Positions 6,577 to 14,193 of a stretch of 15,320 bases of DNA are shown in pieces. Every line of letters starts with the position of its first letter. The stretch's first letter is position 1. The position numbers and the translations under genes are program-made. The DNA lies in the NCBI GenBank assembly GCA_030619685.1, contig JAUXAX010000052.1, positions 1-15,320 of the forward strand, written 5' to 3'. The DNA comes from Dehalococcoidia bacterium (lineage in GTDB: Bacteria > Chloroflexota > Dehalococcoidia > SZUA-161). Under the pieces are notes generated by a model. That model searched no databases. It was not told the DNA's origin and was given only the letters and a program-made list of their open reading frames with translations.

Positions 6577-6950
6577 GGCGATTGTCTTGTCCTACAGTTC
6601 TAGTGGTGTATCTCTAGCGGATGGGGTGGATGTGGATCCCTGAATCTCATGCCGGGCGCTCAACTCGGGATTTATTCGCTGTGCCGCATCCACTCCATAT
6701 TGAGACTCGGGTTCTCAGTAGCCCTTTAATAATCGCAATATTCTAAATGCTTTAGTTAATGCTGTGTTTGATTGTTCCCTTTCTGTGCGGACGGCCGCTG
6801 GAAACGGTTCCCTCGACAGAGGGCGTTACAATTTCAGCAGAGGTATTGACATGGCCCCCAGTGCTATACATCATCTCACAGTGCAAGAGAAAAAAAGCGG
6901 TGAAATGGTCTTAATCCCTCCAAGTCGCTTAGGCCTGGGGGGATTTTTTT
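6577..6950 (+). ncRNA. candidate ~375-nt structured RNA or attenuated leader of the RND gene
   Basis: Bounded by the promoter at 6543-6570 and the terminator at 6913-6950. Bases 6621-6635 pair with 6684-6698 over 15 uninterrupted positions, including one G-U and one U-G pair. Both wobbles are valid only in RNA from the plus strand; minus-strand RNA would have A-C mismatches. Inside this arm ATCCC (6636-6640) can pair with GGGAT (6667-6671). TGAGA/TCTCA (6701-6717) and CCCTC/GAGGG (6810-6823) are further hairpins. It does not show the hallmarks of tmRNA, RNase P RNA or SRP RNA, and no standard riboswitch is recognised with confidence. The terminator ends 200 bases before the RND start in the same direction, so it may be an attenuated leader. 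Function unknown. Confidence 0.5.
6913..6950 (+). terminator. intrinsic terminator
   Basis: AATCCCTCC (6913-6921) pairs with GGGGGGATT (6937-6945) over nine positions, one of them a T-G pair, across a 15-base loop. It is followed directly by the rest of a seven-T run (to 6950). It works only on the plus strand because no matching A-run precedes it. No other strong promoter is seen between it and the RND gene start. Confidence 0.8.
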
Positions 6951-7150
6951 GTGGGAGCCACTGCTGCTCCCTTTGTTGGCTTAGCAGCAGGTGCCCAAAG
7001 TCAGGATGCTGTTGGCAGTGAGCCTGCCTTATCTGGCAGTAGCTTGGCGCTTTACCAAAGGCGGCTTTGAGCCCAACGACAGGAAGCGGGTACGGGAGCA
7101 GGGCTAGCTTGAATAAGGCGCGGAAAGAAGTGCGGAGGACGGTTGCTTAG

Positions 7151-9454
7151 ATGGAGCGCATTTTCAGAAGATTGGGCGTGGTTATTCAGAACAGGCGGCG
7201 GGTAATCATTATTGTCGGTCTAATTCTGATAGTAGCATCGCTCTTTGGAGCAATGCGAATCGACATGGCCACCGGCATCGAAACGTGGGTATCCACTGAC
7301 TCTCAGACCTACAAGGACTTCGAGAGATTCAGCGAGCATTTCGGTAGCAATGTGATTGTGGTTATGGTGACGGGAGACAACATAGACCAGTTGTTGCAGT
7401 CCTCCAATTTGCAGGCAATGGAAGCCGTCGAAAACCAGATGGGAGCAAACCCAAAGGTTATCTCTGCGATCGGCCCCACTTTTCTCATAAAACAGGCGGT
7501 TGCCGCGTACACCGGGGCGCCGGCTTTGCCAGATGATCCAGAAGCACTTCAGGCGATAATTATGGACCCCGAAAGCGGCCAGATACGATCCGAATTCAAG
7601 GACGTCTTGCCTGATGATAAGCATGCCCTCATCCCCATAGTCTTAAAGGGAGGGATGTCCCGAGATGAGGAAAAAGAGGTGCTGGAAGAGACTGAGAGGG
7701 CAGTAGCCACAGCGGGTTTCGTCGGGGTCGAAGCCGTTGTCACCGGCTTGCCTGCCATCACCGCCCAGATACAGGATTTGATGGCCAGCAGTATGCGCAA
7801 CATGTTCATTGTAGCGATATTCTTGATGTTTCTCATCCTGGCCCTTATCTTCAGGGCCCGCGGCTTCTTCGCTTGGCGCTGGCTGGCGATGGGCGAGGTC
7901 GGTCTTGCAATTGTCTACACCTTCGGAGCTATGGGGCTGCTTAGCGTCCCTATCACCATGGTCACCATGGCAGCGTTCCCCATACTGATCGGACTTGGGG
8001 TGGACTACTCTATCCAGCTCCACAACCGTTACGATGAGGAGACCGGGAGGAGAAAGCCCCTGGCCGATGCCATTGTAGACACGGTGACTCACATCGGGGC
8101 GTCGATGGGCATCGCCTTAATCGCGATGTGCCTGGGCTTCTCTGCCATGCTCTTCTCTCCTGTGCCCATGATTCGAGATTTCGGGCTGATGCTGATCATC
8201 GGCGTGATAGCTTGCTACCTCGTGGCGATGTTCCTTCCTTTGACAATCTTATACTGGCGCGATCGTCGTGCTGCTCATGGAGTTCCAGCCAAGGAAACAA
8301 CGAAGAAGCCTTCAGGGGAAGGCGTGGGCTTGGTGGAGAGGGGGCTGCAGCGCCTTGCACCCTGGGTGATCAAGAATCCGGCCATCATCATCCCTGTCGC
8401 CCTGGCGCTGACCGCGGGAGGGCTGATTAGCTACCCCCATGTCAAGACCGAGACTGACTGGAGCAACTTGTTCTCCGAGAATGTGGCAGTGGTCAAGAAC
8501 TACCTGACCCTGCAGGAAGTGGCAGTGTCGACCAGTCCGACCAATGTGCTGGTCGAGGCGGATGACGTCACCGACCCCGAGATCCTGGCCTGGATGGTGC
8601 AATATGAGGATCGCATTGGCACGGAGCTGGCTGAGGAATTCTCCAGCGCGAATTCTGTCGCCGACCTCGTGCTTCAGGCTAACGGCGGTGAAATGCCGCA
8701 GAGCTCTGAGCAGGTCAAACAAGTCCTCGAGAAGCTGCCAGGGCCGCTCAGAAGAAACCTGGTAAGCGAGGACTATACCGCGGCCAACATCGTGGTCAGG
8801 CTTAGAGGAGAGGACGTGGCTCGGCTAAGGAAGCTGCAAACTGAGGTGACCGAGTATGCAATCGATCGTCCTCCTGGTGTCGATATCACTGTGACTGGGG
8901 CGGGGGCCCTCGACTTGGAGCTCTTCGATGCCCTGAGCACTGGCCGGTCGAAGATGACCCTCATCGGCGTCGGCTTCATCTTCTTAGCCCTATTTCTCCT
9001 CTTCAGGTTCAGTCTGCTTAAGGCTTTCTTGGCCATCCTGCCCATAGGGCTGATCATCGCCTGGTCCAGCGGCCTGATGTATCTGTCAGGGCTCAAATAC
9101 AACCCCCTCACCTCGACCATGGGCGTGCTGATCCTTGCCATTGGAGTGGAATACACCATATTGCTGATGAGGCGGTACTATGAAGAGCGAGGGAAGGGTG
9201 AGGGGCCGAGAGAGGCAATGACCACTGCCATGACCAAGATAGGCCGTGCTATCATCGCCTCAGGGCTTACTGATATTGCTGGCTTTGCCGCGCTGCTGGC
9301 CGCCGTGGATTTCCTAATCCTGCGTGACTTCGGCATGCTGACTGTGATCAACGTCTTCCTCGCTCTGGTCAGCACGCTGGTCGTGCTGCCGGCGCTCGTC
9401 GTGTGGGTCGATTCCTGGCGAGAGAGACGCCGTTTGGCAGGGCAGAGGGCTTAG
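7151..9454 (+). CDS. RND-superfamily exporter, MMPL/HAE3-like
   Basis: A 767-residue inner-membrane transporter of the MMPL-type RND group (largely archaeal-type HAE3 family), expected to move hydrophobic or lipid substrates using the proton gradient. It is built as two repeats. The first has a membrane helix at 18-36, an extracytoplasmic domain (about 40-212), then a block of five helices (about 215-370). The second has a helix near 410-427, a domain (about 430-598), then a five-helix block (about 601-755). The first block carries GLGVDYSIQLHNRYDEE, with Asp 285 at the proton-relay position. The equivalent site in the second block is AIGVEYTILLMRRYYEE, with Glu 667 instead of Asp. The start is ATG 7151, with GGAGG (7134-7138) twelve bases upstream, a rather long spacing. 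It lies 200 bases beyond a terminator and may be governed by read-through. The substrate cannot be told from sequence; no membrane-fusion or outer-membrane partner is adjacent. Confidence 0.9.
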   Translation: MERIFRRLGVVIQNRRRVIIIVGLILIVASLFGAMRIDMATGIETWVSTDSQTYKDFERFSEHFGSNVIVVMVTGDNIDQLLQSSNLQAMEAVENQMGANPKVISAIGPTFLIKQAVAAYTGAPALPDDPEALQAIIMDPESGQIRSEFKDVLPDDKHALIPIVLKGGMSRDEEKEVLEETERAVATAGFVGVEAVVTGLPAITAQIQDLMASSMRNMFIVAIFLMFLILALIFRARGFFAWRWLAMGEVGLAIVYTFGAMGLLSVPITMVTMAAFPILIGLGVDYSIQLHNRYDEETGRRKPLADAIVDTVTHIGASMGIALIAMCLGFSAMLFSPVPMIRDFGLMLIIGVIACYLVAMFLPLTILYWRDRRAAHGVPAKETTKKPSGEGVGLVERGLQRLAPWVIKNPAIIIPVALALTAGGLISYPHVKTETDWSNLFSENVAVVKNYLTLQEVAVSTSPTNVLVEADDVTDPEILAWMVQYEDRIGTELAEEFSSANSVADLVLQANGGEMPQSSEQVKQVLEKLPGPLRRNLVSEDYTAANIVVRLRGEDVARLRKLQTEVTEYAIDRPPGVDITVTGAGALDLELFDALSTGRSKMTLIGVGFIFLALFLLFRFSLLKAFLAILPIGLIIAWSSGLMYLSGLKYNPLTSTMGVLILAIGVEYTILLMRRYYEERGKGEGPREAMTTAMTKIGRAIIASGLTDIAGFAALLAAVDFLILRDFGMLTVINVFLALVSTLVVLPALVVWVDSWRERRRLAGQRA

Positions 9455-9843
9455 CAGCATTAGCGCTCATCTGAGTCGATTCTTCGATAGGGATCTGAGG
9501 TTGTCTTCTACACGCCCAAGGTGTTGACTGAGGCTATTGCCGCTGTCTCATGATGTCATTGTGCGAGAAGGCCTATGTAGCCAGCCAGGCAAGCAGCAAT
9601 CATACGAGGGATATCCGAAAGATAGGCGACCGCGATATACAACGCGCCGAAGATTATCAGCGCTGTCCCTATTGCCGATAGGCTGATTCCTCTAATCGCT
9701 CGGAGGTGACTAGCAATACTCTGAGTAGCCATATTCGCTACCTCTTTACTTATCTACCAGTCCCCTGATATCGCCCGATTTCGATGCGTGTGATTGAATA
9801 CCCGAGGTTTGAGACCATCGGTTTGGGATGAAGGGTCGGTTTA
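9455..9843. other. spacer between the RND gene and the DUF3068 gene
   Basis: Apart from the small membrane-protein gene at 9556-9732, the two parts, 9455-9555 and 9733-9843, show no hairpin-plus-T terminator. They also show no recognisable repeat or RNA gene. The RND gene and the minus-strand genes converge here, so a bidirectional terminator would be expected but is not evident. Confidence 0.5.
9556..9732 (-). CDS. 58-residue two-helix small membrane protein
   Basis: Reading leftwards from ATG 9732 to TGA 9558-9556. A good ribosome binding site, AGAGG, lies eight bases before the ATG. The protein begins MATQSIASHLRAIRGISLSA. It has one strongly hydrophobic helix at about 17-38 (ending LYIAVAYLS), a short DIPR turn, and a second hydrophobic stretch at about 43-57. 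The positively charged N-terminus (two Arg, one His) suggests it faces the cytoplasm. It lies 111 bases downstream of the DUF3068 gene on the same strand, and no clear promoter of its own is seen, so it may be co-transcribed. Family not recognised. The ribosome binding site and membrane pattern make it more likely real than not. Confidence 0.6.
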   Translation of the reverse strand: MATQSIASHLRAIRGISLSAIGTALIIFGALYIAVAYLSDIPRMIAACLAGYIGLLAQ

Positions 9844-10734
9844 TCAGACCTTGGTTTCCCTATACCGCACTCTGGTCACCGCGAGTATTGCCGCAAAGCT
9901 GACAAGTAGGGCAGCTCCAATGCCGATCGTTATCCACGGCAGAAGAGTCCTGAACCAAAGAAGCATCGTGCGTGCACTCCGGCCCGTGTCCATCAGATCA
10001 ACGATCGTCTGCTCGGCATAGCCGACATTGGCTATCTGCATAGGCATCACAGTACCCATCATGTTGATGCTGGTGACGGTTTCACTCGTCTGATTGACCA
10101 CAGTGCCACTGGATGGCTCGATCCACAGCGTGATCCTGGGGCTGAGGTAAAGCTCCATACCGCTCATCGGCTCGGTGCCGATGGGGATATTAGCTTCATC
10201 GATCTCGAAGACCAGAACGCCCAGCCCTCGGAAATCCTCACTGCGCACGTATTTCGCCTCCAGTGCTTGTCCGGCACCCGGGTGCCAGAGATCGAAGCTA
10301 TCGTTCTTCCCTAACGGCCTCGGGGGCCCCCACTGTCCCCACCGCGCTCGCTCATCGATATCCGTAACGAACTCAAGACTACGTCTGTCTATTGCGAGAG
10401 TGCTCTCGTCGCCATATATGGCCGAAATGTCGTCACCGGTGGCCGCGTTGACAATTGTGCGCACTTCATGGATGAGTAAGGCGCCGCCTTCAGTGCCAAC
10501 GGCTTCCTGCGCCAGCGTCTGCTCTACGGGGAAACTATCCATTGACATGGTAGCAGGATTCAGCACCGAAAACGTACCGTCGAAATAGAAGGTTCGCTCG
10601 TAATCCGTCGGCACCTTGTCAAGCGCGGGAAAGATAACGCCAATCCACAACGCGCCAAATATCGCCAGTAGGGCGCCAGCTATGGGCAGGATAAGTGATG
10701 CATACCGCCTTAGACCTCGCCTTTGAGCAACCAT
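9844..10734 (-). CDS. DUF3068 (PorA-like) membrane-anchored protein
   Basis: A 296-residue protein with one N-terminal membrane helix (about 11-35, SLILPIAGALLAIFGALWIG), a large extracytoplasmic domain (about 36-262) and one C-terminal helix (about 267-287, ending in the basic tail RVRYRETKV). This two-anchor layout, the KVPTDYERTFYFDGTF segment after the first helix, and the LWIEPSSGTVVNQTSE segment fit the DUF3068/PorA family. That family is known mainly from actinobacteria and scattered in Chloroflexota. Some corynebacterial members are called porins, but no porin activity can be read from this sequence. ATG 10734 is chosen because AAGGAGG (10746-10740) lies five bases upstream; earlier in-frame ATGs at 10770 and 10752 lack such a site. 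It is followed on the same strand by the small membrane protein. Function unknown; an envelope role is inferred. Confidence 0.8.
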   Translation of the reverse strand: MVAQRRGLRRYASLILPIAGALLAIFGALWIGVIFPALDKVPTDYERTFYFDGTFSVLNPATMSMDSFPVEQTLAQEAVGTEGGALLIHEVRTIVNAATGDDISAIYGDESTLAIDRRSLEFVTDIDERARWGQWGPPRPLGKNDSFDLWHPGAGQALEAKYVRSEDFRGLGVLVFEIDEANIPIGTEPMSGMELYLSPRITLWIEPSSGTVVNQTSETVTSINMMGTVMPMQIANVGYAEQTIVDLMDTGRSARTMLLWFRTLLPWITIGIGAALLVSFAAILAVTRVRYRETKV

Positions 10735-10832
10735 GTCTTCCTCCTTTACCATCACACCAAAGACCATCACCTGAAGCTGTCCGAACTGATTGGCCCAGCT
10801 TCCTGTATGATCCGAATTGGTTATCTATTTGC

Positions 10833-10861
10833 ATTATTCATTAGGTTGGAGACGATGTAAA
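10833..10861 (-). promoter_or_regulatory. promoter of the DUF3068 gene
   Basis: On the minus strand TTTACA (10861-10856, five of six -35 consensus bases), a 17-base spacer, then AATAAT (10838-10833, five of six). Transcription would start near 10826, leaving a leader of about 90 bases before ATG 10734. The leader shows no obvious regulatory hairpin. Confidence 0.6.
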
Positions 10862-11132
10862 TCACCATATCGGGTGGTTTTGTATAGTACTTTTCGCCCA
10901 TTTGATGAATTGTGGTTGCAAGGATTCTCGGCTCTGAGGCGGTGTGATGCGTCAAATGCCCCTAGGCTGTGAGCGCATCGGGGCAACGGCGTGGGAGAGG
11001 AAGCTGGGGGAGAATGTGGAGGACCCTTGTGCCCCTTGAACTAATCGTCGAACGCTCAGCCGAACGGTGGGTGGGAATGACCATCAAGACATCCAGACGT
11101 CTGAGCATCTAGCCGCTTCAATGGCCAGGCCG
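10862..11132. other. spacer between the DUF3068 gene and the ABC operon end
   Basis: Non-coding as far as can be seen. Bases 11048-11066 hold two direct copies of CGAACG in a context (CGTCGAACGCTCAGCCGAACG) resembling widespread GTTCG...TGAGC...TCGAAC intergenic repeats, but it is degenerate. Repeat copy B lies at 11081-11112. No T-run terminator for the ABC operon is visible. Confidence 0.45.
11081..11126. repeat. dispersed palindromic repeat, copy B (3' of the FtsX gene)
   Basis: Bases 11081-11112 match 3355-3386 at 28 of 32 positions, and ATGGCC at the far end of both copies (3395-3400 and 11121-11126) is also shared. This copy contains the perfect 10-base palindrome CAGACGTCTG (11094-11103). 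It lies immediately after the stop codon of the FtsX-type permease gene, as copy A lies after nurA. Confidence 0.65.
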
Positions 11133-14120
11133 CTATTCATAGCGCAGTGCCTCTGCTGGGTAGACATTGGCTGCCTGCCGCGCCGGCAGGTAAGTGGTGA
11201 GCAGCGATGCGCCGTAGGCAATGATGGCCACCACCAGGATGTTAAGCCAGGGGACCTGGTACGTGATGCCCTCGAAGTTCTCGCTCATCGTGTCGATGAT
11301 CTGGACGGAGAGGGCAGCGCCCAGGGCGATGCCGATGGCGATGCCCAGCAGCGCTACGAAGGAGGATTCAAGCAGGAAGGAGAACTGTACCATGCGTTTC
11401 TGGAAGCCCAGGGCTCGCAGCACTCCTATCTGCTGCCGCCGCTCCACCACGGAGCGGGCAGCGATGACGCCCAGGGCGGCGATGCCCACTACCAGACCGA
11501 GGCCCATGAAGCCCTGGAGCAGGTTGTTCATCATCACGCCGATGCGGGCTCCCTCACGGATCTCGTCGGCTATCACCTCCGTCTGCATACCATGCTCCAG
11601 GAAGTGAGCTTCCAACGCCTTGGCCGTCGCTTCAGCGTCCACGCCCTCCTTGAGGCGGAACATGTAGCCCAGGGGAGGCACCGTTTCGGCAAGCAGGGTG
11701 TTCACCGTGTCCTGGGATGTTATAATTCCGTCGCCCGCATAGAAGGCGCTCTGATCCAGCACTCCGATGACGTGGAGCCTTTGCTCATCGCCCGTGCGGG
11801 GGTCCTGCGCCTGAATGTACACATCATCCGGCAGGGTCTCGTCCTCTATGAAGAACCCCTCCAGCATGAAGTCAGGCGAAGGCCCGCCCATGCTGTAGTC
11901 GACCCTGGCGGGCACCAGGAAGGGGGAGACCACTGCCGTCCCCGGCTCCTCCTGGAGGGCCTGCCATAGCACCTGGGGTGAGTCGTAGCCCTCGGCAGTC
12001 ATGGCGAACTTGTAGGTGACGCTGTCGGTGAAGCCTGCGTCTACCCCCCAGAGGTAGAAGTCGGTGGGTTCCTGGTCGGTCCCCTCCTGCTTTACCTTCA
12101 CAGGGGCGCCATTGAAGGTGCCAATCTCCTGAAAGTCGTCCAGGGCCACATCGTCGGCCTCTTGCAGGGCAGTCCTGATGTCTGGGATGGGGTTAGCGTA
12201 GCTAGTGTCGGCGCGGATGTGGAAACCTCCGGATAGGGTTTCTGTGTCCTCGAACACTGCGGTCATGGAGTTGGTTATGAAGGCCATCACGACGAGGGTG
12301 AACACCACCAGTGAGAACATGGCCAGAGTGATGCCGGTGCGGAACCGGTTTTGCATGGGGTAAGCGACGGCGGTCTTGAGTATCGGCGCCAGGCCCCGGA
12401 TGCGGCCGAAGAGGCGCACTGTAGCCGCCAGCAGCAGGTCCGAATTGTATATAATGGCCCACACCGCCCCGATTACCAGCATGATACCGGAGAGGAAGAA
12501 CATCTCGATGCCCTGCTCCATCTCGGGCAGGATGGACTCCATGATACCAGGAGGAAGGAGCCACCAGATCACCAGGCCCAGCCCGGCCGTGGTGAAGGCA
12601 GCGCGGTCCGGCAGGCCGAAGCGCCGGGCCAGCAGGGGCAGGCCGATGATGACAAGCGAGATCCCCAGCGTCCAGGCAGCCAACTGTTCGTTCTGGAGGC
12701 CATACATGGCCATGAGGAGTCCTGCCAGGGGCAGCAGGATGGCCAGAATCAACCCTTTGAGACTCCTGCGCTCGACGACGCGAGGCTCGGGGATGTCCCG
12801 GATGGCCCGCACGATGTTGAGGCGGCTCACCCGCCAGGAGGAGACCAGGATGACGGCGAAGGTGAGTACCATCCCCAGGGTGTAGGCGATGACCACGCTC
12901 CGCCAGTTGAAGGCGAAGGCCAGCTCAAAGTCCATCTGGCCGAAGGCGACCGCGATAATGCGGACCATCCCCCATCCCACCGCCACTCCAAGCAGGCTGC
13001 CCACGGCGGCAGCGATGAGAGCATAGACGGCGCCCTCGAAGGTGAACATGCGGATCACATGGCCCCGCTGCGTGCCCACGGCCCGGGCGATGCCCAGCTC
13101 CCGCTTCCGCTCGGCGGCGAGCATGACAAAGATAAGGAAGATGAGCAGAATTCCCGCGGCAATGGAGAACTGCCCGAAAACGAGGAAGATGGTGGCGAAG
13201 CCGCTCCCCGCCTCGTCGGCCACATCCAACACATCCTGTTTTAAGGGATCCGCCTCCAGGGCCGGCCCCTCCAGACCCTCTAGCTTCGGCTCCAGGCTGG
13301 AGATCACCGCGTCGGTGTGCCGGACGCCCCCAAGGGCATCTCCCTGGTTGGTGATGAGGATGGAGTTTATCCTGCCCTCTTCTCCCGTCAGCCCCTGGAG
13401 ATAGGGAAGGGGCATCACTACGGAGAGCTCTCCAGCAGGGTTGGCCCCCTTCTCGTATACCCCGACGACCTCAAGCGCTGAGGGCTGTTGTGGCCTCAAG
13501 TAAACCTGGACCATGTCCCCCGGGCCCACGTCCAGCTCGTCTGCAAGCTCGCTGCTTATGTACACCTGACCGGGAGCCAGGTCAGTCAAGGAGAGGGTAT
13601 TCCCTCGTCCGTCCACGAGGCGGTCAAACCCGTCCATCCACTCCTCGGCATAGCCCAGTATGTGGACCTGGGGCTCGCTCTGGCGGGTGGCCAGCGCCAC
13701 TACTGGAGCAACCTCGAATGCCAGGGGGGCGACGCCCTCCACCTCCGGGTCGTCTGCCAGGTGCTCCTGGACCCTGTTAAAATGGTCTTCATCGAAGTAG
13801 GTTAGCCGGCCAGACGGCTCTGGTGCCTCTGCCTGCACCACCACGTCCACTTCTCCGATCGCCTCGAGTGCCATGACGCGAATGGAATGGGCAAGAGTGT
13901 CCCCGGTGGCGAAGGAGGCGGAGAAGAGAATGGTGGCCAGCATCAGCCCCAGCACAATGAGGGCTGTTTGCGCCCGGCGGCGGGGGATGTTGCGCACCGC
14001 CATCTTGAGCATCACCCGGTTTCTCACGGCGACGAGGATCGTGATGGCGACACCCACGCCGAAGATAATTAGTAGGGCTACCATAAGTTGATTGATGGGT
14101 ATGCCAAATAGCTTCTCCAT
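11133..14120 (-). CDS. ABC transporter permease with two FtsX modules
   Basis: A 995-residue inner-membrane permease. Each half has the FtsX/MacB plan of one helix, a large extracytoplasmic domain and three helices. First half: helices at about 12-31 and 51-70, extracytoplasmic domain about 71-305, then helices around 309-335, 361-390 and 407-427, with AAERKRELGIARAVGTQRGHV at 335-355. Between the halves are hydrophobic segments at about 456-500 and 511-560. Second half: helix about 596-617, domain about 620-860, helices about 868-888, 915-940 and 958-978, with VVERRQQIGVLRALGFQ at 891-907. The C-terminal YPAEALRYE is typical. ATG 14120 follows AGGAGG five bases upstream. With the ATPase at 14562-15263 it should form a complete mechanotransmission- or LolCDE-like transporter without a second permease subunit. 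The substrate is unknown. The neighbouring small barrel protein is encoded between the two. Confidence 0.92.
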   Translation of the reverse strand: MEKLFGIPINQLMVALLIIFGVGVAITILVAVRNRVMLKMAVRNIPRRRAQTALIVLGLMLATILFSASFATGDTLAHSIRVMALEAIGEVDVVVQAEAPEPSGRLTYFDEDHFNRVQEHLADDPEVEGVAPLAFEVAPVVALATRQSEPQVHILGYAEEWMDGFDRLVDGRGNTLSLTDLAPGQVYISSELADELDVGPGDMVQVYLRPQQPSALEVVGVYEKGANPAGELSVVMPLPYLQGLTGEEGRINSILITNQGDALGGVRHTDAVISSLEPKLEGLEGPALEADPLKQDVLDVADEAGSGFATIFLVFGQFSIAAGILLIFLIFVMLAAERKRELGIARAVGTQRGHVIRMFTFEGAVYALIAAAVGSLLGVAVGWGMVRIIAVAFGQMDFELAFAFNWRSVVIAYTLGMVLTFAVILVSSWRVSRLNIVRAIRDIPEPRVVERRSLKGLILAILLPLAGLLMAMYGLQNEQLAAWTLGISLVIIGLPLLARRFGLPDRAAFTTAGLGLVIWWLLPPGIMESILPEMEQGIEMFFLSGIMLVIGAVWAIIYNSDLLLAATVRLFGRIRGLAPILKTAVAYPMQNRFRTGITLAMFSLVVFTLVVMAFITNSMTAVFEDTETLSGGFHIRADTSYANPIPDIRTALQEADDVALDDFQEIGTFNGAPVKVKQEGTDQEPTDFYLWGVDAGFTDSVTYKFAMTAEGYDSPQVLWQALQEEPGTAVVSPFLVPARVDYSMGGPSPDFMLEGFFIEDETLPDDVYIQAQDPRTGDEQRLHVIGVLDQSAFYAGDGIITSQDTVNTLLAETVPPLGYMFRLKEGVDAEATAKALEAHFLEHGMQTEVIADEIREGARIGVMMNNLLQGFMGLGLVVGIAALGVIAARSVVERRQQIGVLRALGFQKRMVQFSFLLESSFVALLGIAIGIALGAALSVQIIDTMSENFEGITYQVPWLNILVVAIIAYGASLLTTYLPARQAANVYPAEALRYE

Positions 14121-14193
14121 GAATACCTCCTGTTGCTCCTGGTAAGTCTGGGTGCTCTCGACACGCCGGACTGGCTGCGTCGGTGGCGAGAGC

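Larger units (their letters stand above)
6305..7150. other. 846-base region between herA and the RND gene with RNA-like signals
   Basis: No sizeable gene is convincing here. It holds a strong plus-strand promoter (6543-6570), an RNA-biased long stem (6621-6698), a hairpin CCCTC-GACA-GAGGG (6810-6823), an intrinsic terminator (6913-6950) and a 7-bp CTGCTGC/GCAGCAG stem (6961-6990). Short protein-like open frames occur at 6362-6481 (minus), 6951-7070 (plus) and 7006-7107 (plus). They are too short and poorly supported to call genes with confidence and may be decayed coding remnants. The part near 6480-6780 is AT-richer than the flanks. Confidence 0.6.

Noticed and set aside
6842..6870. Second promoter TTGACA ... 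TATACA near 6844
   Set aside because: The spacer is only 13 bases, too short for a working sigma-70 promoter.
6577..6950. tmRNA, RNase P RNA or SRP RNA as identity of the 6.6-6.95 kb element
   Set aside because: No 3' CCA or tRNA-like T-arm, no GAGGAAAGTCCGGGC-type core, and no SRP-type conserved loop was found in the region.
6898..7016. Cobalamin-riboswitch-like pieces: CGGTGAAAT, GCCACTG and AAAGTCAGGA in the right order upstream of the RND gene
   Set aside because: The AGGGAA core, the CCGCNACTG segment and the ACCTGCC end of the B12 box are missing, and a terminator hairpin lies between the first two pieces. An Infernal run against RF00174 would settle it; a significant hit would reverse this rejection.
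6764..7021. 85-codon open frame on the plus strand
   Set aside because: It runs straight through the terminator hairpin and T-run, has no ribosome binding site, and its Cys/Ser/Trp-rich C-terminus is not protein-like.
11067..11969. 300-codon plus-strand open frame over the 3' end of the permease gene
   Set aside because: Shadow of the permease; low-complexity His/Gln/Gly composition, and the start lies in the repeat region without a ribosome binding site.
12351..13244. Long open frame (297 codons) on the plus strand opposite the FtsX permease gene
   Set aside because: Composition rich in Gln, Asp, Gly, His and Glu, as expected for the antisense of a hydrophobic high-GC gene; the minus-strand permease has clear motifs and a ribosome binding site.
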